The notes under the pieces: model-generated
The model's database searches: none
The model's input: the letters and a program-made list of their open reading frames with translations, nothing else
Told to the model about the DNA's origin: nothing
Made by a program: the position numbers and the translations under genes
Part shown: piece after piece, positions 17,084 to 24,932 of the stretch
Layout: each line of letters begins with the position of its first letter
How positions within the stretch are numbered: position 1 is the stretch's first letter
Assembly (NCBI RefSeq): GCF_012849555.1
Contig: NZ_CP051685.1
Location: forward strand, 1,302,001 to 1,366,000
Direction: 5' to 3'
DNA: 64,000 nt
DNA from: Massilia forsythiae
Lineage (GTDB): Bacteria; Pseudomonadota; Gammaproteobacteria; Burkholderiales; Burkholderiaceae_D

Positions 17084-18066
17084 TTCAGTTGTTCCAGGTA
17101 GGCCGCCAGCGCGCGCAGCGAGGCGCCGTCGATGCCGGACGCGGGCGGCATGAACACGCCGGGCTTGATGGCTTGCGGGTCGGCGATCCAGCCGGCCAGC
17201 GTGCCGCGGTGGTTGATCAGGGTGCCGGCGCCGATCTGCATGCGGCTGCCGACGTGGGTCAGGTCGGGGCCGAGCTGCGCGCTCTCGGCCACGCCGCGGA
17301 TCGTGTGGCACGACTGGCAGCGCTGCTCCAGGAACACCGCGCGCCCGCGCAGCGCCAGTTCGTCCGCCGGCTGCACGGCCGGCCGCGCCTGGCGCGCCAG
17401 CCAGGCGTCGTAGTCCGGCTGCGCCAGGGCGACCACGTGCAGCGCCATGCGCGCATGCTGGGCGCCGCAGTACTCGGCGCACTGGCCGCGGTAGATGCCC
17501 GGCTTGTCGGCGCGCAGGCGCAGGCCGGTGACGCGGCCGGGAATCGTATCGCGCTTGCCGGCCAGCGCCGGCACCCACAGGCTGTGGATCACGTCAGCGC
17601 TGTTCAGGCCGACGTACACGTCCTGGCCGACCGGGATGTGAATCTCGTTGGCAGCGGCGATCTCGGGGCCGCCGCCCGGGCCGGCGTAGCGCACGTCCCA
17701 CCACCACATCCTGGCGGTCACCGACAGCGCCATGGCGCCGTTCGAGGTCTGCGGACGCAGCTCGGCGCTGCGCCAGGTGCTCCATACCAGCAGGGCGCTC
17801 AGCACCACCACCGGGAACGCCACGCCGGCACCGAGGATCCAGGCCCTGGCCGGCAGGGGCCGCGCATGGCGGCGCAGGCTGGCCAGCAGCAGCGCCATCA
17901 CCGCCAGCAAGATCACGGCGCCGGCGCCGAACAGCACCCAGGCGAACTGGCCGATGACGGCGGCGTCGGCCCCGGCCGGGTGCAGCACCGATTGCAGCGT
18001 GCCCTGCCCCGCGGCCAGCGGCACCTCCGCCGCAGCGTGCATACGGTCCGTCATTTCAACGCTCAT
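17080..18066 (-). CDS. ctaC: Cytochrome c oxidase subunit II with fused cytochrome c domain (caa3 type)
   Basis: Protein of 328 residues. Two transmembrane helices (FAWVLFGAGAVILLAVMALL and ILGAGVAFPVVVLSALLVW) lead to a periplasmic cupredoxin domain with the CuA centre in GQCAEYCGAQHARMALH. A C-terminal class I cytochrome c domain follows, with heme motif CQSCH and a distal Met near PGVFMPP. This accepts electrons and passes them to subunit I. ATG at 18066 overlaps the stop codon of the upstream cytochrome gene (ATGA). Confidence 0.93.
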   Translation of the reverse strand: MSVEMTDRMHAAAEVPLAAGQGTLQSVLHPAGADAAVIGQFAWVLFGAGAVILLAVMALLLASLRRHARPLPARAWILGAGVAFPVVVLSALLVWSTWRSAELRPQTSNGAMALSVTARMWWWDVRYAGPGGGPEIAAANEIHIPVGQDVYVGLNSADVIHSLWVPALAGKRDTIPGRVTGLRLRADKPGIYRGQCAEYCGAQHARMALHVVALAQPDYDAWLARQARPAVQPADELALRGRAVFLEQRCQSCHTIRGVAESAQLGPDLTHVGSRMQIGAGTLINHRGTLAGWIADPQAIKPGVFMPPASGIDGASLRALAAYLEQLK

Positions 18067-18530
18067 TTCAAAGTGCGCAGGTAGGCCGCCATGTGGCGCG
18101 CCTCCTGTTCCGACAAGCCCAGCGCCGGCATCGGCGTGCCGGGTTTTAGTGCCGGCGGATCGCGCAGCCAGGCCACCATATTGCCGCCGTTGTTGGGGAT
18201 GCGCCCGGCGATGTAGCTGAGGCTGCCCATGTGCTCCAGCGAAGGACCGGCGCCGCCGCCCGCCCCCTGCACGCCCGGAATGGCGTGGCAGGCGCCGCAC
18301 TGGTATTGCGCCATCAGGCGTTTTCCGGTCGCTGCGTCGCCCAACGCCGTGCCCGCCTGGACAGTGGCGGCGCCGCCGGGCGCGGCGTTGCCGGGCTGCG
18401 CGCCAGGCTCCTTGCAGGCGGCCAGCAGGAAGGCGCACGCCAGGACAGACGGCAGGACGGCATGGTGCGTGAGGGCGGCGAACGGGCGGCGGACGGCAGA
18501 GGCGGTGAGGCTGGGCACGGTTGGAATCAC
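18063..18530 (-). CDS. Lipoprotein c-type cytochrome, first gene of the oxidase operon
   Basis: Single-heme cytochrome c of about 155 residues. A lipobox LLAAC follows a hydrophobic stretch (VLPSVLACAFLLAACKEPG). The heme site is CGACH and the distal Met is in GTPMPALGLSEQE. It probably carries electrons to the oxidase encoded next. The start is uncertain: no ATG is available. GTG at 18530 is offered because a -10-like TATTAT (minus strand, 18549-18554) lies just upstream; GTG at 18581 would lie inside that promoter region. Confidence 0.8.
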   Translation of the reverse strand: MIPTVPSLTASAVRRPFAALTHHAVLPSVLACAFLLAACKEPGAQPGNAAPGGAATVQAGTALGDAATGKRLMAQYQCGACHAIPGVQGAGGGAGPSLEHMGSLSYIAGRIPNNGGNMVAWLRDPPALKPGTPMPALGLSEQEARHMAAYLRTLK

Positions 18531-18602
18531 GATAAGCGGATGACTTTTATAATACAGGACGTAATGACACTTTTTTAACACGATACGTTTTTGCCAACCT
18601 CC

Positions 18603-19298
18603 ATGCTTTCATCGCGCACCCGCCTGGTCGTCAAGACCGCCGCCTTCACCCTGCTCGGCGCAGGCGTGCTCGGCGCGGCCGCCGGCCTGGTGGTGCTGCG
18701 CGCCGGCTGGTACGACATCAGCGCCACCACCCAGCACTGGCAGCCGGTCTACACGCTGCTGGAACAGGGCATGCACTATTCGGTGCGGCGCTACGCCCGC
18801 GACGTGGCCGAACCGGACCTGCGCCAGCCGCAGCAGATCCTGCGCGGCGCCGCCCTGTACCGCGACAACTGCGCCCAGTGCCACGGCGGCCCCGGCTTCG
18901 CGCAGGCGCAGCACGGCATGAGCATGCAACCGGTGCCGGGTCCGCTGGTCGACGCCAGTTCGCGCTGGCGCGCGCGCGAGCTGTACTGGATCACGCGCCA
19001 CGGCATCAAGATGAGCGGCATGCCGGCCTGGGACCTGCACCTGAGCGAAGCGGAAACCTGGGCCGTGGTCGCCTTCGTGGCGGCCATGCCGACGCTGGAC
19101 GCGCGGCAGTACCGCGCGCTGACGGCCTTTGCCGCCGACGGCGCCCCGGCCCGGCGCGGCGACGCCCGCGGGCAGGCGCAGGAGCAGGAATTGAAACGCT
19201 CGCCCCAGTACATGAAACCGCAGCCGGAACCACGGCCGGGTTTGCAGCAGGAATCGCAGCCGGCGCCACAGCGGCAGCCACCGCAGGAGCGCAAATGA
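18603..19298 (+). CDS. Membrane-anchored c-type cytochrome
   Basis: Protein of 231 residues. One N-terminal helix (TAAFTLLGAGVLGAAAGLVVL) anchors a periplasmic cytochrome c domain with heme motif CAQCHGG and a likely distal Met in IKMSGMPAWDLHLSEAE. The last 50 residues are Gln/Pro/Glu-rich and probably disordered. ATG at 18603 is used; an in-frame TTG at 18591 is the only nearby alternative. The gene is divergent from the oxidase operon and overlaps the next cytochrome gene by 4 nt, which ties it to the same electron chain. Confidence 0.85.
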   Translation: MLSSRTRLVVKTAAFTLLGAGVLGAAAGLVVLRAGWYDISATTQHWQPVYTLLEQGMHYSVRRYARDVAEPDLRQPQQILRGAALYRDNCAQCHGGPGFAQAQHGMSMQPVPGPLVDASSRWRARELYWITRHGIKMSGMPAWDLHLSEAETWAVVAFVAAMPTLDARQYRALTAFAADGAPARRGDARGQAQEQELKRSPQYMKPQPEPRPGLQQESQPAPQRQPPQERK

Positions 19299-19669
19299 TG
19301 GGCGCCACCACCATGCGCCTGCTGGGCGCCGCCGCGGCGCTGGCCTTGCTGGCCGCCTGCGACGGCGGCGCCCGTGCGCCGGCCGGCGTGCAGGGCGATC
19401 CGCTGCGCGGCAAGCTGGCGCTCAACCAGTACGCGTGCCGCGCCTGCCACATGATCCCGGGCATCACCGGCTCCAGCGTGTATGTCGGGCGGCCGCTGGA
19501 CGACCTGGCCAAGCGGCGCTTCATCAACGGGACGCTGCCCAACGACCAGGCCAACCTGGTGCGCTGGATCCGCGATCCGCAGGGGGTCGATCCGCACACG
19601 ACCATGCCGAACATGGGAGTGAGCGAGAAGGATGCGCTGGATATCAGTGCGTATCTGTTGAGCCGGTAG
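19295..19669 (+). CDS. Small lipoprotein cytochrome c
   Basis: Single-heme cytochrome of 124 residues. The lipobox LLAAC comes after ALAL, the heme site is CRACH and the distal Met is in HTTMPNMGVSEKDALD. It closely resembles the lipoprotein cytochrome that opens the oxidase operon (both share an xIPG segment after CxxCH and a WLRDP/WIRDP segment), so the two are paralogues. ATG 19295 overlaps the previous stop codon (ATGA); a second ATG at 19298 is equally possible. AGGAG lies 5 nt upstream of the first. Confidence 0.88.
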   Translation: MMGATTMRLLGAAAALALLAACDGGARAPAGVQGDPLRGKLALNQYACRACHMIPGITGSSVYVGRPLDDLAKRRFINGTLPNDQANLVRWIRDPQGVDPHTTMPNMGVSEKDALDISAYLLSR

Positions 19670-19680
19670 CTTTAAAGCAC

Positions 19681-19716
19681 AGCGGTCCGCTGCTTCGACA
19701 TAAGCAGCGGACCGCT
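19681..19716. terminator. Strong 15-bp hairpin after the cytochrome genes
   Basis: AGCGGTCCGCTGCTT (19681-19695) and AAGCAGCGGACCGCT (19702-19716) are exact reverse complements with a 6-nt loop. The hairpin begins 11 bp after the cytochrome stop codon and can end or stabilise that transcript. No T-tract follows, so it may act as a 3' stability element. Confidence 0.5.
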
Positions 19717-19805
19717 GATTGACTGACTTCCGATGCCGAGCTTGGGTCCCCGCCTTTGCGCACTGCTATCCAAGATAATCGTTATCTCTGCTTCAACCCA
19801 TAGCT

Positions 19806-19952
19806 CGTCGTCCCCGCGCAGGGTAAAGAATGCCACTGCATTCTTTACCCCATACTGAGTAATAGAATTCATTACCATTGAAGCAACTGGGATATTTTAG
19901 AAATACCAACTGTGGATGCTCAGCATGGGTCCCCGCCTTCGCGGGGACGACG
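19806..19952. repeat. Composite palindromic element, copy 2 (with GGTAAAGAATGCC hairpin)
   Basis: The left end begins CGTCGTCCCCGCGCA, but the second arm is replaced by the hairpin GGTAAAGAATGCCA / TGCATTCTTTACC, followed by CCATACTGAG. A centre of about 60 bp follows, then the standard right end CTCAGCATGGGTCCCCGC ... GGGGACGACG. A further partial arm lies at 19736-19758. The 341-bp gap between the cytochrome and DUF4142 genes holds nothing else recognisable. Confidence 0.75.
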
Positions 19953-20010
19953 CAGCTACTTTCTTACATGGCTGCCGAAACCGGCATCATTTTCTGCTTT
20001 GCACTACGGC

Positions 20011-20892
20011 TTACTTGCCGGCCGTGGTACCCGACTTGGCCATCGGCATTTGTTGTGCCGACTTCAGGTGCTGGGCGACCACCGGTTCGGTCTTGTCGAC
20101 CAGGGCCTTCAGTTCCGGATCCTTGGCTTGCTTGGAGGCGGTCACCAGCTTGGCGTGGACGGTCTTGTGGTCCTGCACGCCGGCCTGGGTCATGTAGGCC
20201 TTGTCGAAGGCGGCGCCGTCCATTTTTTCCAGCTTGGCGGCCATCTGCTTGTGCTTGGCGTCCGGTTCGGTTGGCAGGGTCACGCCGCGCGCGTCGGCCA
20301 GGGCCTTGACTTCGGTCAGGTTGGCGCTGTGGTCGTCGATCATCTGCTGGCCGAAGGCTTTCACCTCGGCGCTCTGGCCTTTGCTCTGGGCCAGCTTGCC
20401 GCCCTCGACTTCGGCCATGTCGGCGATCGCCATGTCCTTCAGGATTTTCTGGTCGCCCGCGCTCAGCTTGGTGCCGCCCGAAGCGGTCTGGCCGGCCGCG
20501 CCGCTGGCGCCGCTCGAACGGCTGGCGCCGGTGCGGTTTTCCATGCCCTGGCTATTGGTGTTGCCGACGGCGCCGTCCTTGGTGGTCTTGCCCGACATGT
20601 TGGTCGAACCGGTGTCGTTCATCGACTGGCCCGAGGACATGCTGCCCGAGCCGCTCGATCCGCTCATGTTCGATGCGCGGTTCGGCACGTCGCGGTTTTC
20701 CATGCCGGTGCTGTTGGTGTTGTCGATGGCGCCGTTCGTCGTGACCTTGCCGGCCATGTTCTGCTTGCCCTGGCTGGTGGTGGTCGGCGACGTGGTCGAG
20801 GTCGCGGTTTGCGCCTGGACGCCGAATGCGCTGAACATGGCGGCCACGGCCGACACGGCCAGCAGTCCCTTCAAGGTTTTATTGTTTTGCAT
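20011..20892 (-). CDS. DUF4142 domain-containing secreted protein
   Basis: Exported protein of 293 residues. The signal peptide is about 1-28 (cut after GVQAQ). A low-complexity Ser/Thr/Gly/Asn region (30-135) leads to a DUF4142 ferritin-like helical domain (about 140-280, with QKILKDMAIADMAEVEGGKL and FGQQMIDDHSANLTEVKALA). The low-complexity part contains two 23-residue copies (45-67 and 98-120), both with the pattern NM-x-GK and NTNS-x-GMENR. DUF4142 proteins are periplasmic or outer-membrane-associated and often stress-linked; the activity is unknown. It appears to be a single-gene unit. Confidence 0.88.
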   Translation of the reverse strand: MQNNKTLKGLLAVSAVAAMFSAFGVQAQTATSTTSPTTTSQGKQNMAGKVTTNGAIDNTNSTGMENRDVPNRASNMSGSSGSGSMSSGQSMNDTGSTNMSGKTTKDGAVGNTNSQGMENRTGASRSSGASGAAGQTASGGTKLSAGDQKILKDMAIADMAEVEGGKLAQSKGQSAEVKAFGQQMIDDHSANLTEVKALADARGVTLPTEPDAKHKQMAAKLEKMDGAAFDKAYMTQAGVQDHKTVHAKLVTASKQAKDPELKALVDKTEPVVAQHLKSAQQMPMAKSGTTAGK

Positions 20893-21070
20893 TTTGTTCT
20901 CCTGATCGAACTACGAATAATGAAATATGAATGTGGGCGCTTGACGGCCTGGCCATGCGCAAGCTCGTATTCAAATGACAACGGCCATGACGCAGTGTAT
21001 CGCCGTGTTCGAGAAACCCGCGCGCGTTAGCCGATAGGAAACTTTTTATGCGAAATCAAACTATGCAAAT

Positions 21071-21097
21071 AAAAAAAGCGACCTGTGCAGGTCGCTT
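21071..21097 (-). terminator. Intrinsic terminator of the phosphoesterase gene
   Basis: AAGCGACCTG (21076-21085) and CAGGTCGCTT (21088-21097) form a perfect 10-bp stem. Read on the minus strand it is followed by a run of T (the A-run at 21071-21077). It lies 50 bp past the stop codon of the minus-strand phosphoesterase gene. Confidence 0.85.
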
Positions 21098-21147
21098 GAT
21101 GTGACGATGCGGCATGGCGCGCCGCTGTTTCGTTGCGCTGCCCCGGA

Positions 21148-22839
21148 TCAGCGGAAACTGAGCGTTCCGGTCAGGTCGCCCGGCCCGCGTGCGCCGCGCT
21201 CGGCGAAGGCGGCGTTGCGCGCGGCCAGGCCTTCCAGCAGGGGCAGGTCGTGCAGGCGCGTGATGAAGCGCATGATCGAGGTCGTATCGTAGAAATTGTG
21301 GTCCACCGCGCCCTTCTTGGCGAACGGCGACACGACGATCGCCGGAATGCGCGTGCCCGGTCCCCAGCGGTCGCCCTTGGGCGGGGCCACGTGGTCCCAC
21401 CAGCCGCCGTTCTCGTCGAAGGTGATGACGACCACCATGTCCTTCCACTGCGGCGATTTCTTCAGGTGCTCGATCACGTTGGCGACGTGGGCGTCGCCGC
21501 TCTCGATGTCCGAATAACCGGCGTGCAGGTTGAGGTTGCCTTGCGGCTTGTAGAAAGCGACCGGCGGCAGCTTGCCGGCGACCGCGTCGGCGATGAACTT
21601 GTTCGAGATCGGGCTGTCGCCCAGGCCGCCGTCGCGGATGTGTTCGGCGCGCGCGGCGGTGCCCGGCGCAAACTGCTTGAAGTAATTGAAGGGCTGGTGG
21701 TGGTGCTGGAAGTTCGGGCGCGCGCCCTCGCCGCGGCCGTCCAGCGCCGCCTGCCAGGCGCCGCCATACCAGGCCCAGCCGATGCCGCGCTCGCTCAGCA
21801 GGTCGCCGATCGTATGGTAGGTCTGCGGCGGCAGCACCGACGGATCCTGCGGATCGGCGGTGGCGGCGTCGTCGCCCGGCGCCGGGCGCACCCAGCTCGG
21901 CTGGTACGGCGGCGCCATGGTGTTCACCGCGTAGCCGTCCGGCGTGATGGCGCCGGCGTTGACGAACTTCGGCTTGCCCTCCAATGCCGATTTGGGAGAA
22001 TCGGGGGCCAGCGCCAGGCGGTGGCCGGTGGGACCGTCTTCCAGCACCGCGATCTTCTTTTTCGCCGGGGTCGCGGCCGCGTCGAAGTATTCCGGCACCC
22101 GTCCGCTGATCAGGAATTGGTGGTTCAGGTAGGAACCGCCGAAGGCCGCCATGAAAAAATTGTCGCACAGCGTGAACTCGCGCGCGATCTGCCACAAGCC
22201 CAGGTTCTTCGACGTGTCGCCGTAGCGGCCCATGACCAGGCCGCCGCTGTCGGCCCAGGCGACGAAACCGTCGTTCTTGCCGCCGTTGATCTGCATCTGG
22301 TTGTGGTAGAACAGGTGGCACAGGTCGCGCGTGACGATGCCTTCCGGCAGCGGCTTGCCGTCGGTATCGGCCAGCTTGAACGGCGCATTCGGCAGGCCGT
22401 GGACCTGCTCTTCCTTGATCAGGTAATCCTTGCCGCCCAGGTTCTGGCGTGCCGGCACCATGCCGCCCCAGATCTTCGGCAGTTCGGACAAGGGCGTGCC
22501 GTCGCGGTCCTTTTGTACCGCGGCCGAGGCCGGCAGCGCCGCCAACGGCTGCGCCAGCCCCGGGAAATCGGCGAACAGGTTGTTGAAGCTGCGGTTTTCC
22601 AGGTAGATCACGACCACGTTCTTGACGTTGGCCTTGAGCTTGGCGTCCAGCGAACCGGGCGCCGGCTTGTGCGCCTTGGCGGCGCCCGGCTTGGCGGCGG
22701 CGGCGTCCGCCTGGCCGGCACCGGCGGACAGGCCGACCGCCGCCGCGGCCTGGAACATCCGGCGGCGCGACGGGCTGGCGGGTTCGCCGGCCTGTGCAGC
22801 CTGCTGGCTGCGCTCGTGATCTCGTTCGTGGTCTTGCAC
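21148..22839 (-). CDS. Secreted phosphoesterase (phospholipase C / acid phosphatase AcpA-like)
   Basis: Protein of about 563 residues of the PF04185 phosphoesterase family. A twin-arginine-like signal (SPSRRRMFQAAAAVGLSAGA) is followed by the catalytic domain. Its motifs are VVVIYLENRSFNNLF (metal and nucleophile region), CDNFFMAAFGGSYLNHQF and VITFDENGGWWDHVAPP. Such enzymes hydrolyse phospholipids or phosphomonoesters outside the cytoplasm. The start is set by the ribosome site: AGGAG touches an ATG at 22845 but lies 6 nt from the in-frame GTG at 22839, so GTG is favoured. The gene is divergent from an S41 protease gene. Confidence 0.88.
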   Translation of the reverse strand: MQDHERDHERSQQAAQAGEPASPSRRRMFQAAAAVGLSAGAGQADAAAAKPGAAKAHKPAPGSLDAKLKANVKNVVVIYLENRSFNNLFADFPGLAQPLAALPASAAVQKDRDGTPLSELPKIWGGMVPARQNLGGKDYLIKEEQVHGLPNAPFKLADTDGKPLPEGIVTRDLCHLFYHNQMQINGGKNDGFVAWADSGGLVMGRYGDTSKNLGLWQIAREFTLCDNFFMAAFGGSYLNHQFLISGRVPEYFDAAATPAKKKIAVLEDGPTGHRLALAPDSPKSALEGKPKFVNAGAITPDGYAVNTMAPPYQPSWVRPAPGDDAATADPQDPSVLPPQTYHTIGDLLSERGIGWAWYGGAWQAALDGRGEGARPNFQHHHQPFNYFKQFAPGTAARAEHIRDGGLGDSPISNKFIADAVAGKLPPVAFYKPQGNLNLHAGYSDIESGDAHVANVIEHLKKSPQWKDMVVVITFDENGGWWDHVAPPKGDRWGPGTRIPAIVVSPFAKKGAVDHNFYDTTSIMRFITRLHDLPLLEGLAARNAAFAERGARGPGDLTGTLSFR

Positions 22840-22973
22840 TGACATCTCCTGTCTGGCGGCAGCGTGCGGCCGCAAAGGAAGGATTATCGGTGCTTTTTGC
22901 CATGGGGAACAAGCGAAAGCGGCCCGCCGGCTGTCGGGTACAACACGTCCCTACGAACGTGATTGGCAATTTG

Positions 22974-22998
22974 TTACCGTCCATTTACCTACATTTAC
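22974..22998. promoter_or_regulatory. Three phased GTAAA repeats, CpxR-box-like
   Basis: On the minus strand GTAAATGTAGGTAAA (22984-22998) matches the published CpxR pattern GTAAA-N5-GTAAA exactly. A third, imperfect unit (GTAAC) follows one helical turn on. A -35-like TTGCCA (22964-22969) lies next to it toward the phosphoesterase gene, and the protease gene starts about 60 bp to the right. OmpR-family regulation of either or both genes is inferred from the motif only. Confidence 0.45.
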
Positions 22999-23059
22999 CG
23001 TCCCCTACCCCGCTTAACAGGCGTCCGCGCCAGAATGGCCGCAAGTACAAGGAGCCACG

Positions 23060-24547
23060 ATGACAAGCACGACCAAACACCTCATGCAGCGCCGCCACGG
23101 ATGGCAGCGCGCCGCCGCCGCCGCCCTGGCCGCCGGCGCCACCCTGCTCATCGCCGGCATGCCGGCGCAGGCCGAAGACACACCGCCCACGCGCGGCGCG
23201 GCTGAGCCACCCGCCGCTACTGTACAAACCCTGAGCGCGCCGCTGGCGCTGCCGCAGGCGGAAGTGGAAAAGCTGCTGTCGGCCTATGCGCTCATCAAGC
23301 GCAACTACGTCGGCCAGGCCGACGACAACAAGCTGTTCGACGGCGCCATCGCCGGCATGCTGGCCTCGCTGGACGCGCACTCGCAATACCTGAACAAGGA
23401 CGACATGCGCGAGCTCGACCGCACCAACACCGGCCGCTACGTCGGCGTCGGCATCGAGGTCGAGGTCGACCGCGACCGCATGCGCGTGGTGTCGAGCGCC
23501 GAGGACAGCCCGGCCGAGCGCGCCGGCATCGCCGCCGGCGACATCCTGGTGGCGATCGACGGCAAGGCCATCGCCGGCTTGTCGAATACCGAGGTGGCGC
23601 GGCGCATGCACGGCGCGCCCGGCTCGGTGGTGGCGCTCGGGGTAGCGCGCGGCAACCGCCTGCGCACGCTGCGCCTGACGCGCGCGGCGCTGAACAACGC
23701 CACCGTGCGCGTGAGCATGGCGGCGCCCGGCCTGGCCTGGATCCGCGTGGCCGAATTCGGCGGCGCCACCGGCGCCGAGCTGGCGGCGGCGCTGAAAAAA
23801 CTGGACGCCGCCAAGGAAGCGCCGCGCGGCCTGATCCTCGACCTGCGCAACGATCCGGGTGGCCTGGTGTCGGCCGGCGTGGCGGTGGCCGGCGCCTTCC
23901 TCGAACCCGGCACCGAACTGTTTTCGGCGCGCGGCCAGGTCGCCGGGGCCAACGCCACCGTCACCGTCGACCAGCGCTACTACCAGGAACCCGGCGAAGC
24001 CGACGTGCTGGCCGGCCTGCCCGCCTGGACCCGCAGCGTGCCGCTCACGGTGCTGGTCAACGGCGCCTCGGCCTCGGCCGCGGAACTGGTAGCCGGCGCG
24101 CTGCAGGACCAGCGCCGCGCCACCGTGGTCGGCACCCAGACCTTCGGCAAGGGCTCGATCCAATCGGTGATCCCGCTGGGGCCGGACAGCGGCATCAAGT
24201 TCACCGTAGCGCGCTACTTCACGCCGAAGGGCCGCGAGATCCAGGCGCAAGGCGTGACGCCCGACATCGTAGTCGCGCCCAAGGCAGGCGCGCAGGACGA
24301 CCTGCTGCTGCGCGAATCGGACTTGGCCAACCACCTGCCGGCGTCCACCGGCGCAAGCGCGGCGCCCACCGCGGTCGGCCACAATCCGGTCGAGAGCACG
24401 CGCATGTTCGGCACCCGCGACGACAAGGCGCTGCAGGCCGCGGTGGCCCTGCTGGCGCCGCAGACCCGCAGCACGCCGACGCTGGCCGGCCTGCTGCGCA
24501 AGTGGGGAGAAGAACTCAAGCCGGGCAACGCCGGCGGCGCGCCCTGA
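23060..24547 (+). CDS. S41 family C-terminal processing protease (CtpA-like)
   Basis: Periplasmic serine protease of 495 residues. The signal peptide ends near AGMPAQA-ED. An N-terminal helical part (65-120) is followed by a PDZ domain (about 125-205, VGVGIEVEVDRDRMRVVSSA) and the S41 catalytic domain. The Ser/Lys dyad is visible as Ser339 in NGASASAAEL and Lys364 in TFGKGSIQS, 25 residues apart as in CtpB, with Gln368. It trims or degrades envelope proteins from their C-termini. AAGGAG lies 5 nt before the ATG. The divergent promoter region holds the phased GTAAA repeats. Confidence 0.92.
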   Translation: MTSTTKHLMQRRHGWQRAAAAALAAGATLLIAGMPAQAEDTPPTRGAAEPPAATVQTLSAPLALPQAEVEKLLSAYALIKRNYVGQADDNKLFDGAIAGMLASLDAHSQYLNKDDMRELDRTNTGRYVGVGIEVEVDRDRMRVVSSAEDSPAERAGIAAGDILVAIDGKAIAGLSNTEVARRMHGAPGSVVALGVARGNRLRTLRLTRAALNNATVRVSMAAPGLAWIRVAEFGGATGAELAAALKKLDAAKEAPRGLILDLRNDPGGLVSAGVAVAGAFLEPGTELFSARGQVAGANATVTVDQRYYQEPGEADVLAGLPAWTRSVPLTVLVNGASASAAELVAGALQDQRRATVVGTQTFGKGSIQSVIPLGPDSGIKFTVARYFTPKGREIQAQGVTPDIVVAPKAGAQDDLLLRESDLANHLPASTGASAAPTAVGHNPVESTRMFGTRDDKALQAAVALLAPQTRSTPTLAGLLRKWGEELKPGNAGGAP

Positions 24548-24579
24548 CGCGGCGCCCTCACTGACGCGCCATCCCGACA

Positions 24580-24718
24580 CGTCGTCCCCGCGAAGGCGGG
24601 GACCCATACTGAGCAACAAAATTCGGTATTTCAAGAACTACCCAGATCGTTCCAAGATTCTAATTTTGGACACGCCGCATGGACCACCGCCAAGGGGCCG
24701 TCAAGGCCGGGAACGACG
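24580..24718. repeat. Composite palindromic element, copy 3
   Basis: The left end CGTCGTCCCCGCGAAGGCG continues to GGGGACCCATACTGAG. The right end is the long-arm form ending GGGAACGACG. The centre of about 70 bp, read in reverse, aligns with that of the copy at 6920 almost without gaps. The rest of the 385-bp gap up to the methyltransferase gene holds no other feature I recognise. Confidence 0.75.
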
Positions 24719-24932
24719 GTGGCGAGGTCACGCACGTGTCACCCGCGCGTCAAACGCGCGTCACATTCCACCGTCAGAATCCGTCTCGCTCCCTGAGCAC
24801 GGCGGCATGGCCGCCCTACCGGCGCCGGCGGTCGGGAAACATACCGGCACCATCTTCGAACGGCCGCCCAGCCACCGGCGGCCGGCTGTTGTGGCACCAT
24901 GTACGGTCCAACGTTCACCACAGGAGACCGCC

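Noticed and set aside
19736-19758. Extra element end before copy 2
   Set aside because: Only one arm (TTGGGTCCCCGCC) is present and it decays after 15 bp; recorded as a remnant, not a copy.
24666-24932. Upstream extension of the O-methyltransferase gene
   Set aside because: The region contains a composite repeat and no homology; GTG 24933 with AGGAG explains the start.
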